A DNA stretch of 24,926 bases from contig DERZ01000002.1 of assembly GCA_002361155.1 (NCBI GenBank), positions 1,472 through 26,397 of the forward strand. The letters run 5' to 3'. The stretch comes from Porphyromonadaceae bacterium UBA3327 (GTDB lineage: Bacteria > Bacteroidota > Bacteroidia > Bacteroidales > Muribaculaceae). The notes under the pieces were generated by a model. That model ran no database searches and had not been told where the DNA came from. It saw nothing but the letters and a program-made list of their open reading frames with translations. A program made the translations under genes and the position numbers. Positions 15,272-22,633 of this stretch are shown piece after piece (positions within the stretch are counted from its first letter, which is position 1; every line of letters starts with the position of its first letter).

Positions 15272-16567
15272 TTAAAATTTTTCGAGTTCTTTATCGACGA
15301 TAATTGTCTGCCTGCGGTCTGGACCGACGGAAATCATTCCGATCTGCACTCCGGTGAGTTCGGCGAGTTTTTCCACGTATTTCCGGGCGTTCTCCGGAAG
15401 TTCCGCGTATGTACGGCATCCGGTGATGTCTTCCTGCCATCCGGGCATTTCGATATACACAGGCTTGCAGCGTTCGAGCGCCGCGATGGTCGGGGGGGGA
15501 TTCTTGATCCGGCGGCCGTCGAGTTCGTAGTCGGTGCATATCCGGATTGTATCCACGCCTGTGAGCACGTCGAGGAGCATGATTGCCCAGTCGGTGATCC
15601 CGCCGAGTTGCGCTGTGTAGCGGCCGACAACGGCGTCGAACCATCCTATGCGCCGCGGGCGTCCGGTGACGGTGCCGTATTCGTGACCGCGCTCGCGAAT
15701 GCCGTCGCCTGTGGCATCATGCAGTTCCGTGGGGAAAGGTCCTGAACCTACGCGGGTGCAATAGGCTTTGGCCACGCCCACAACTTTGCGGATCCACTGC
15801 GGCGCTATGCCGGCGCCGACGGGTACCGAGGCCGCCGACGGGCTCGAGGATGTTACATACGGATAAGTGCCGTGGTCGATGCAGAGCATCATTCCCTGCG
15901 CGCCTTCGAAGAGCACGCGTTCCCCGTCGGTGCGAAGCGCTCCGTTGACAAGTTCCGACGTGTCGCAGATCATCGGTGCGAGTCTTTCGGCCAGCTTCAT
16001 GTACTGTTCGAATACTTCGTCGGCGTCGAAAGTACGTAACCCGAGCATCTCCAGCTCTCGGTTCTTGATGTCGAGCGCGGCACCGAGGCGTTCACGGAAA
16101 TACTCCGGGTCGAGCAGGTCGCCCATCCGGAGCCCCGTGCGGCTGTACTTGTCGCAGTAGGCGGGGCCTATGCCCTTCTTGGTGGTGCCGATGAGCGCTT
16201 CCCCCTTGCTCTCCTCGTAAGCGCCGTCGAGAAGCGGATGCCAGGGCATTACCATCGCCGCGCGCGAGGAGATGCGCAGCTTATAGTCGGTGATGTCGCG
16301 CTCGTGAAGCTTGTCAAGCTCGGCGCACAACGACACGGGATTGATTACCATGCCGTTGCCCATCACGTTGACCGTCGCGGGGTTGAAAATGCCCGAGGGG
16401 ATGCTTTGCAGCGAATATTTGTTGCCGTCGAACATCACGGTGTGTCCGGCGTTGTTGCCGCCCTGGTAGCGCACCACCATGTCGGCGCGCGTGGCGAAAT
16501 AGTCCGTGATTTTCCCTTTTCCTTCGTCGCCCCACTGGGAGCCGACCACTACAAGAGTTTCTGACAT
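15272..16567 (-). CDS. purA: Adenylosuccinate synthetase
   Basis: GTP-dependent enzyme of 431 aa joining IMP and aspartate to adenylosuccinate, the first step of the AMP branch. The N-terminal P-loop QWGDEGKGKI is at 11-20, with the catalytic Asp13, and the conserved GGNNAGHTV follows at about 36-44 with the catalytic His. The IMP-binding KKGIGPAY and the GSGPFPTEL stretch are present. Normal length (E. coli 432). It lies 6 bp after purB and 11 bp before guaB, so both branches from IMP are encoded side by side. Confidence 0.98.
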   Translation of the reverse strand: MSETLVVVGSQWGDEGKGKITDYFATRADMVVRYQGGNNAGHTVMFDGNKYSLQSIPSGIFNPATVNVMGNGMVINPVSLCAELDKLHERDITDYKLRISSRAAMVMPWHPLLDGAYEESKGEALIGTTKKGIGPAYCDKYSRTGLRMGDLLDPEYFRERLGAALDIKNRELEMLGLRTFDADEVFEQYMKLAERLAPMICDTSELVNGALRTDGERVLFEGAQGMMLCIDHGTYPYVTSSSPSAASVPVGAGIAPQWIRKVVGVAKAYCTRVGSGPFPTELHDATGDGIRERGHEYGTVTGRPRRIGWFDAVVGRYTAQLGGITDWAIMLLDVLTGVDTIRICTDYELDGRRIKNPPPTIAALERCKPVYIEMPGWQEDITGCRTYAELPENARKYVEKLAELTGVQIGMISVGPDRRQTIIVDKELEKF

Positions 16568-16573
16568 GATTGA

Positions 16574-17869
16574 TTAGTCTATGTTGTTGCGTTTGAAGAT
16601 ATAGTCCACGTTTTTCAGGTAGTAGTCGAGCGTGAAGCATCCTTCGAGTTCTTCGGGGGTAAGGTTTGCCGTCACTGTCGGGTCTTCGCGGAGAAGGTCG
16701 AGATACGGCACTCCCGCCGCCATGGCGCGCATGGCCACCGGCTGCACCGTGTCGTATGCCTTTTCGCGGGCGAAACCCTTCCCGATCAGTGCGTTCATCA
16801 CGCGCTGGGCGAAGATCACCCCGTTGGTGATGTAGATATTGCTCTTCATCTTGTCCTCGAACACCGTGAGGTTTCCGAGGATGCGCATCATGCGGTTGAG
16901 CATGTAGTCGAGGAGCATGGTGGCGTCCGGGAGGATGATGCGCTCGGTGGCCGAGTGCGATATGTCGCGTTCGTGCCAGAGCGCCACGTTCTCGTAGGCC
17001 GTCGCCATGTATCCGCGGAGCACCCGGGCGCAGCCGCACATGTTTTCCGATCCGATCGGGTTGCGTTTGTGGGGCATTGCGCTCGATCCTTTCTGTCCTT
17101 TGCCGAAGGACTCCTCCAGTTCATGCACTTCCGTGCGCTGAAGGCCGCGCACCTCCATGGCCATCTGCTCGATCGAGGCTCCGATCAGAGCGATTGTGGC
17201 CAGATAACATGCGTGGCGGTCGCGCTGGATCACCTGGGTTGAGATGTCGGCACTCTCTATGCCGAGTTTCTCACATACATAGTCCTGCACAAACGGGGGG
17301 ATGTTGGCGAAATTGCCGACGGCGCCGCTGATCTTGCCGACCTCCACGCCGCGCGCGGCCTCGCGGAAGCGCTTGATGTTGCGCTGCATCTCCGCGTGCC
17401 AGAGCACCCACTTGAGGCCGAACGAGGTAATGTCTGCATGGATTCCGTGTGTGCGTCCGATACAGGGGGTGTACTTGTACTTTCTTGCCTGCTCGCGGAG
17501 CATCGCGGCGAAGCGGTCCAGATCGTCGCGGAGAATGTCGTTGGCCTGGCGGAGAAGGTATCCGTTGGCTGTGTCAACCACGTCGGTAGATGTCAGACCG
17601 TAATGGATCCACTTGCGCTCCTCGCCGAGGCTTTCGCTTACGGCGCGGGTGAAGGCCACGATGTCGTGGCGGGTCTGCTCCTCGATCTCCTTGATGCGGG
17701 GGATGCTGAAAGTGGCTTTTTCGCGTAGTTTCACTATATCCTCCGCGGGAACCACGCCGAGTTCGCGCCATGCGTCGGCGGCTAGAATCTCCACTTCGAG
17801 GTAAGCGTCGAATTTATTCTGTTCGGTCCAGATTGCCCTCATTTCGGGGCGTGAATATCTTTCAATCAT
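16574..17869 (-). CDS. purB: Adenylosuccinate lyase
   Basis: Fumarase/aspartase-superfamily enzyme of 431 aa acting twice in the pathway: SAICAR to AICAR plus fumarate, and adenylosuccinate to AMP plus fumarate. It starts [14 protein letters not shown], typical of the shorter B. subtilis-type PurB (431 aa) rather than the 456-aa E. coli form. Motifs: TSTDVVDTA (about 88-96), [11 protein letters not shown] with the catalytic His (about 138-148), and the family signature [11 protein letters not shown] with the mobile-loop Ser. The gap from folD is 26 bp and to purA 6 bp. Confidence 0.97.
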   Translation of the reverse strand: MIERYSRPEMRAIWTEQNKFDAYLEVEILAADAWRELGVVPAEDIVKLREKATFSIPRIKEIEEQTRHDIVAFTRAVSESLGEERKWIHYGLTSTDVVDTANGYLLRQANDILRDDLDRFAAMLREQARKYKYTPCIGRTHGIHADITSFGLKWVLWHAEMQRNIKRFREAARGVEVGKISGAVGNFANIPPFVQDYVCEKLGIESADISTQVIQRDRHACYLATIALIGASIEQMAMEVRGLQRTEVHELEESFGKGQKGSSAMPHKRNPIGSENMCGCARVLRGYMATAYENVALWHERDISHSATERIILPDATMLLDYMLNRMMRILGNLTVFEDKMKSNIYITNGVIFAQRVMNALIGKGFAREKAYDTVQPVAMRAMAAGVPYLDLLREDPTVTANLTPEELEGCFTLDYYLKNVDYIFKRNNID

Positions 17870-17895
17870 GATTTATTCGGTTAGGGGAATGAAAC

Positions 17896-18750
17896 TTAAC
17901 GTCGGTTCATTTTCGACAGGAAGCATTCAAGAGTGTTCTCCATCAGGCAGGCGCGGGTCATCGGTCCGACTCCGCCGGGAACCGGTGTGATGACCGAAGC
18001 TTTCGGCGCCACATGCTCGTAGTCGACGTCGCCGGCGAGTTTGCCTGTCTCCGGGTCGCGGTTCACACCCACGTCGATGACCACCGCGCCGGGAGCCACC
18101 ATCTCCTCGGTGATGAAACGGAGCCGTCCTACGGCGGCCACCAGGATGTCGGCCTGACGGCAGATTTCGGGCAGATCGCGCGTACGGCTGTGGGCCACCG
18201 TCACCGTGGCATTACGGTCAAGAAGCATTTTGGCCATGGGAAGACCCACGATGTTGCTGCGGCCGATCACCACGGCGCGTTTTCCCTCGATCTCAACCCC
18301 CGCTTCCTCAAGCATCTTTATCACTCCCTTCGGTGTGCAGGGGTTCACGCAGGGATTCTTCTGCCACAGGGCGGCCACATTGAGAGGGTGGAATCCGTCC
18401 ACATCTTTCTCATGACTGATGGCGGCAATCACTTTGGACTCGTCGATATGTTCCGGCACCGGGAGCTGGACCAGTATGCCGTCCACTCCCCCGTCGGCGT
18501 TAAGGCTGGCGATGAGGTCGAGCAGTTCCTGCTCGGAAGTAGACTCAGGCAGCCGGATGGTGGTACCCTTGAAGCCCACCTGTTCGGCATCCTTCCCTTT
18601 CGATTTGACGTATGACATGCTTGCCGGGTCCTCGCCTACGAGGATCACCACCTGGTGAGGCACACGGCCATATTTTTTCTCACACTCCTTCACTTTCTCC
18701 GCGATATCATGCTTGATGCGGAGCGCGAGGTCTTTTCCACTGATAATCAT
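17896..18750 (-). CDS. folD: Bifunctional methylene-THF dehydrogenase / methenyl-THF cyclohydrolase
   Basis: Cytoplasmic 284-aa enzyme interconverting 5,10-methylene-THF and 10-formyl-THF with NADP. Visible motifs are SYVKSKGKDAEQVGF with the active-site Lys (about 48-62), VDGILVQLPVP (about 93-103), KDVDGFHPLN (about 119-128), the dinucleotide-binding GRSNIVGLPMA, and the C-terminal PVPGGVGPMT. Length is normal. It sits between purD and purB, 47 bp after purD and 26 bp before purB. PurH in this operon consumes 10-formyl-THF, so it probably supplies that cofactor on demand. PurT removes the other folate-dependent step. Confidence 0.97.
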   Translation of the reverse strand: MIISGKDLALRIKHDIAEKVKECEKKYGRVPHQVVILVGEDPASMSYVKSKGKDAEQVGFKGTTIRLPESTSEQELLDLIASLNADGGVDGILVQLPVPEHIDESKVIAAISHEKDVDGFHPLNVAALWQKNPCVNPCTPKGVIKMLEEAGVEIEGKRAVVIGRSNIVGLPMAKMLLDRNATVTVAHSRTRDLPEICRQADILVAAVGRLRFITEEMVAPGAVVIDVGVNRDPETGKLAGDVDYEHVAPKASVITPVPGGVGPMTRACLMENTLECFLSKMNRR

Positions 18751-18797
18751 TTGTCAGTTATAAGTGTCTTTTAAAAATTAGTTATACCTAACTGTAT

Positions 18798-20045
18798 TTA
18801 CCTGGCCTCTCTGGCTCCGATGTCGCTGCGGAAGAAGAGGGCGCCGCAGTCAATGGCCTTTACGGCCTTCATGGCTTCCGAGCGGGCTTCGGCAAGTGTC
18901 GGGGCAGTGGCCACGGGCATGAGCACACGGCCTCCCGAAGACAGTATCTTCCCCTCTCTGTCGACAGTGCCCATGTGATACACCTTCCCTGCGTTCTCAA
19001 GTCCGCGCACCACATATCCTTTCTCATAACTGCCGGGATATCCTTTGGCGGCCATGACTATGCCGAGAGTAGTGTCAGCTGACCATTCCGTCTCGAAATC
19101 CCGGCCATCGACAGCCGCGTCGAGAAGAGCGTAGAAATCGCTTTTGAGCCGGGGAAGCACCACCTCTGTCTCCGGGTCGCCGAAACGGGCGTTGAATTCA
19201 ATCACCTTGGGAGTCCCCTTGTGGAGGATGAGTCCGCCGTAGAGCACGCCGGTGAACGGTACTCCCTCGTCGGCCATCGCGTCGGCCACAGGCTGCAGGA
19301 TGGTGCGGAGGGCGGTCTCCCGGATTTCTTCGGTGACAAACGGAACCGGGGAGTAGGCTCCCATGCCGCCGGTGTTGGGCCCCCGGTCGTTGTCGAACGC
19401 ACGTTTATGGTCTCGTGCGATCGCCAGCGGATACAGCTTGCGGCCGTTCACCAGACACATGAATGAGAATTCCGGTCCGTCAAGGAACTCCTCGATCACC
19501 ACGCGTCCCTGTCCGAAACATTCGTCAAGGAGCATGTCGCGAAGGGCATCCTCCGCCTCGCTGTAGGTGAGGGCTACAACCACTCCCTTTCCTGCTGCGA
19601 GTCCGTCGTATTTGATCACAACCGGCACCGGACCTGCCTTGATGTATGCAAGAGCTTCGTCAAAGTCGGAGAAGGTGCGGTAAGAAGCGGTCGGTATGCC
19701 GTGGCGGCTCATCAGGTCTTTGGCGAATTCCTTGCTGCTCTCGATGCGCGACGCGCTTTTGGTGGGACCGAATATCCGCAATCCCTCCTCGCGGAACCGG
19801 TCCACGATTCCGGCGGCAAGGGGACCCTCCGGACCCACTACTGTCAGGTCTATTTCCTTCTCCCTGGCGAATGCGAGAAGAGAGCCGATGTCCGATACGG
19901 CTATCGGCACGCATTCCGCCTGTCGCGCGATTCCCGCGTTGCCGGGAGCCGAGTAGATTTTCTCCACCTGGGGCGAGCGCGAGAGGGCGTCCACGATGGC
20001 GTGGCATCTTCCTCCCCCTCCTGTCACAAGAACTTTCTTTCCCAT
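18798..20045 (-). CDS. purD: Phosphoribosylamine-glycine ligase (GAR synthetase), with altered GREH motif
   Basis: ATP-grasp enzyme of 415 aa joining phosphoribosylamine, glycine and ATP to GAR, step 2 of the pathway. Conserved features are VVGPEGPLAAGI (about 70-80), VVIKYDGLAAGKGVVVA (ATP-grasp, about 140-158), DNDRGPNTGGMGAYSP and FNARFGDPETE (metal binding). The N-terminal motif is odd: most PurD proteins read GGREHA, here it is GGRCHA with Cys14 (codon 20004-20006) in place of Glu. The rest is intact, so it is probably functional. It begins 4 bp after purH, and a small AGTTA/TAACT repeat lies in the 47-bp gap to folD. Confidence 0.96.
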   Translation of the reverse strand: MGKKVLVTGGGGRCHAIVDALSRSPQVEKIYSAPGNAGIARQAECVPIAVSDIGSLLAFAREKEIDLTVVGPEGPLAAGIVDRFREEGLRIFGPTKSASRIESSKEFAKDLMSRHGIPTASYRTFSDFDEALAYIKAGPVPVVIKYDGLAAGKGVVVALTYSEAEDALRDMLLDECFGQGRVVIEEFLDGPEFSFMCLVNGRKLYPLAIARDHKRAFDNDRGPNTGGMGAYSPVPFVTEEIRETALRTILQPVADAMADEGVPFTGVLYGGLILHKGTPKVIEFNARFGDPETEVVLPRLKSDFYALLDAAVDGRDFETEWSADTTLGIVMAAKGYPGSYEKGYVVRGLENAGKVYHMGTVDREGKILSSGGRVLMPVATAPTLAEARSEAMKAVKAIDCGALFFRSDIGAREAR

Positions 20046-20049
20046 CGGA

Positions 20050-21579
20050 TCAGTGTTTAAAGTGGCGCATGCCGGTGAAGAGCATCACGATACCTTTCTC
20101 GTCGGCTTTCTTGATAGAGTCCTCGTCGCGGATCGAGCCCCCAGGCTGCACGATGGCGGCCACGCCGTAGCGCGAGGCCTGTTCCACGGTGTCATCAAAC
20201 GGCAGGAATCCGTCGGAGGCGAGTACCAGACCTTCGGTGGCACCGGCGGCCTTGGCCTCCTCGAGGGCGATTCCGGCCGAGCCGACGCGGTTCATCTGCC
20301 CGGCGCCAACGCCCACTGTCGCGCCATCCTTGACCACGACTATAGCGTTGCTTTTCACATGTTTCACTATTCTCCATCCGAAATCCATGTCGGCGAGAAG
20401 CCGTGCGTCGGGATGTCGCTTGGTGACAGTCATCGCGTCGGTGATGTCGAGGCATTTGGTGTCGGCGTCCTGCACGAGCAGACCGCCTGTGACTCCCACA
20501 TACTGGCGGCGGCTTTCACCGCGCTGTTCCATCTTCACCTCGAGCAGACGGAGGTTCTTCTTCTTGGAGAGAATCTCCAGTGCTTCCGGTTCGAAAGCCG
20601 GAGCCATCACTATTTCAAGGAATATCGGTTTGAGCGCGAGCGCGGTCTCTCCGGTGACGGGGCGGTTGAAAGCCACGATCCCGCCGTAGATGCTGACCTT
20701 GTCGGCTTCGTAAGCTCGTGTCCACGCATCGAGCACATCCGCTCCCACGGCAGCTCCGCAGGGATTCATGTGCTTGAGGCCCACGCAGAAAGGCTTGTCA
20801 AATTCGCTGACAATCTCGAGAGCCGCGTTGGCATCCTGAATATTGTTGTACGACAGTTCCTTGCCCTGGATCTGACGCGCAGTAGCCACGGAGTAGGAAT
20901 ACTCTTTGCCGGTGCGGTAGAACTTTGCGGTCTGGTGGGGATTCTCTCCGTAGCGGAGTCCCTGCACCTCGTCGAAGTCAAGGAAGAGTTTTTCAGGAAG
21001 ACCGGCCTGACGGCGCATGTATTCCGCAATGTGGCTGTCGTAAAGTGCGGTATGGGTATAAGCCTTTGCCGAGAGGCGGAGACGTGTTTCGGCGAGAGTG
21101 TTGCCGTTGGACGCGATTTCCTCAATCACGGAGTCGTAGTCATCAGGGTCGCATACCACGGTGACGCTCTTGCAGTTCTTAGCCGCGGAGCGGAGCATCG
21201 AGGGGCCGCCTATGTCGATGTTCTCGATGGCGTCGGCGAGAGTCACTCCCTCTTTGGCCACCGTCGCCTCGAACGGATAGAGGTTGACGACCACCATGTC
21301 GATCAGACCTATGCCGTTCTCTGCAAGCTGTTTCATGTCATCCTCATTGTCGCGGCGTCCGAGCAGCGCGCCGTGCACCTTGGGGTGAAGCGTCTTGACG
21401 CGTCCTCCGCATATTTCCGGAAACCCCGTCACCTCGCTGATGCCTGTCACCGCGAGTCCGCTATCCAGCAGCATCTTCATCGTGCCGCCGGTGGCGATGA
21501 TCTCCCATCCCATGTTATTCAGGGCTGTGGCGAATTCAACCACCCCTCTTTTATCGCTTACGCTTATTAATGCCTTCAT
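20050..21579 (-). CDS. purH: Bifunctional AICAR formyltransferase / IMP cyclohydrolase
   Basis: Enzyme of 509 aa carrying out the last two steps to IMP. The N-terminal MGS-like cyclohydrolase domain (1 to about 190) has ISVSDKRG (5-12), IIATGGT, GRVKTLHPKVHGALL (59-73) and NLYPFE. The C-terminal formyltransferase domain has RQIQGKELSYNN (235-246), the catalytic KHMNPCG (Lys269-His270) and QMNRVGSA near the end. Length is close to the usual 510-530. It uses 10-formyl-THF, for which folD lies in the same operon. It is 16 bp from purM and 4 bp from purD; a tight purHD pair is common in bacteria. Confidence 0.98.
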   Translation of the reverse strand: MKALISVSDKRGVVEFATALNNMGWEIIATGGTMKMLLDSGLAVTGISEVTGFPEICGGRVKTLHPKVHGALLGRRDNEDDMKQLAENGIGLIDMVVVNLYPFEATVAKEGVTLADAIENIDIGGPSMLRSAAKNCKSVTVVCDPDDYDSVIEEIASNGNTLAETRLRLSAKAYTHTALYDSHIAEYMRRQAGLPEKLFLDFDEVQGLRYGENPHQTAKFYRTGKEYSYSVATARQIQGKELSYNNIQDANAALEIVSEFDKPFCVGLKHMNPCGAAVGADVLDAWTRAYEADKVSIYGGIVAFNRPVTGETALALKPIFLEIVMAPAFEPEALEILSKKKNLRLLEVKMEQRGESRRQYVGVTGGLLVQDADTKCLDITDAMTVTKRHPDARLLADMDFGWRIVKHVKSNAIVVVKDGATVGVGAGQMNRVGSAGIALEEAKAAGATEGLVLASDGFLPFDDTVEQASRYGVAAIVQPGGSIRDEDSIKKADEKGIVMLFTGMRHFKH

Positions 21580-21595
21580 TATTTCTTGATTGAAA

Positions 21596-22621
21596 TTATT
21601 TGATTGTTACTCCGTTCCCTTTCACGACCTTCCCTATCACGGAGGGCTTGAGTCCGGAAGCCTGCAGACTTTCCAGAGCTTTGGGAACATCGGTTTCCGA
21701 CATGGCCACCACCATGCCGATACCCATGTTGAAGATATTGAACATTTCACGGTGAGGTATGCCGCCGCATCTTTCGAGCAGACGGAACACCGGAAGAATC
21801 TCCCAGCTTCCCTCCTCGATTTCTGCTCCGAGACCCTCCCCGAGAATGCGGGGAATGTTCTCGTCGAAGCCGCCGCCTGTGATGTGGGCCACGCCGTGCA
21901 CGTCGGCTGCCTTCATCATGGCGAGCACCGGGCGCACGTAGATGGCTGTCGGAGTGAGGAGCGTCTCTCCCAGGGTCTTGTCGCCGGTCTCCGGATAGCG
22001 CGCCGCGAGGTCGAGGTCTGCGTCGGCCACTATCTTGCGCACCAGTGAGAAGCCGTTGGAATGCACGCCGGTCGAGGGAATCCCGACAAGCACGTCTCCT
22101 TCGGCGACTTTCGAACCGTCGATGAGCTCATCCTTCTCCACGGCGCCGACAGTGAATCCCGCTATGTCATAGTCTTCGGGGGCATACATGCCGGGCATCT
22201 CGGCGGTTTCGCCGCCCACGAGGGCGCAGCCCGCCTGACGGCAGCCTTCGGCCACGCCCGCCACTATCGACTCCACCACTTCCGGACGGTTCTTGCCGAC
22301 CGCCACATAATCAAGGAAGAGAAGCGGCTCGGCGCCCTGGGCAAGGACATCGTTGACGCACATGGCCACCGCGTCTATGCCTATCGTGTCGTGCTTGTCG
22401 AGAAGAAAGGCGATTTTAAGCTTTGTGCCCACACCGTCCGTGCCGCTCACCAGTACCGGATGACGGTAGCCGAGGCTCCCGAGATCGAACATTCCTCCGA
22501 ATGCGCCGATTCCTCCCATGCAGCCGGGTCGCGTGGTGGAGGCCACATGCTTCTTGATGCGGCTCACTACTTCATATCCTGCCTCCAGATTCACGCCGGA
22601 GGCTTCATAACTCTTTGCCAT
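21596..22621 (-). CDS. purM: Phosphoribosylformylglycinamidine cyclo-ligase (AIR synthetase)
   Basis: ATP-dependent enzyme of 341 aa closing FGAM to AIR. It belongs to the PurM/PurL superfamily. Motifs: [13 protein letters not shown] (about 59-71), the ATP-site loop [15 protein letters not shown] (about 85-99), [11 protein letters not shown] (about 136-146), and HSNGFSLVR (about 187-195). The C-terminal half contains [16 protein letters not shown]. Length is normal (E. coli 345). Placed 12 bp after purL, whose product it uses, and 16 bp before purH. Confidence 0.98.
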   Translation of the reverse strand: MAKSYEASGVNLEAGYEVVSRIKKHVASTTRPGCMGGIGAFGGMFDLGSLGYRHPVLVSGTDGVGTKLKIAFLLDKHDTIGIDAVAMCVNDVLAQGAEPLLFLDYVAVGKNRPEVVESIVAGVAEGCRQAGCALVGGETAEMPGMYAPEDYDIAGFTVGAVEKDELIDGSKVAEGDVLVGIPSTGVHSNGFSLVRKIVADADLDLAARYPETGDKTLGETLLTPTAIYVRPVLAMMKAADVHGVAHITGGGFDENIPRILGEGLGAEIEEGSWEILPVFRLLERCGGIPHREMFNIFNMGIGMVVAMSETDVPKALESLQASGLKPSVIGKVVKGNGVTIK

Positions 22622-22633
22622 TGTTTATGTAGC

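Noticed and set aside
18751..18797. Internal promoter or terminator between purD and folD
   Set aside because: The 47-bp gap has no minus-strand TAnnTTTG box, and its AGTTA/TAACT repeat is too short for a terminator.
19996..21570. 524-codon open frame on the plus strand opposite purH
   Set aside because: Antisense to a fully conserved PurH, with no recognisable domain or promoter; a shadow frame.
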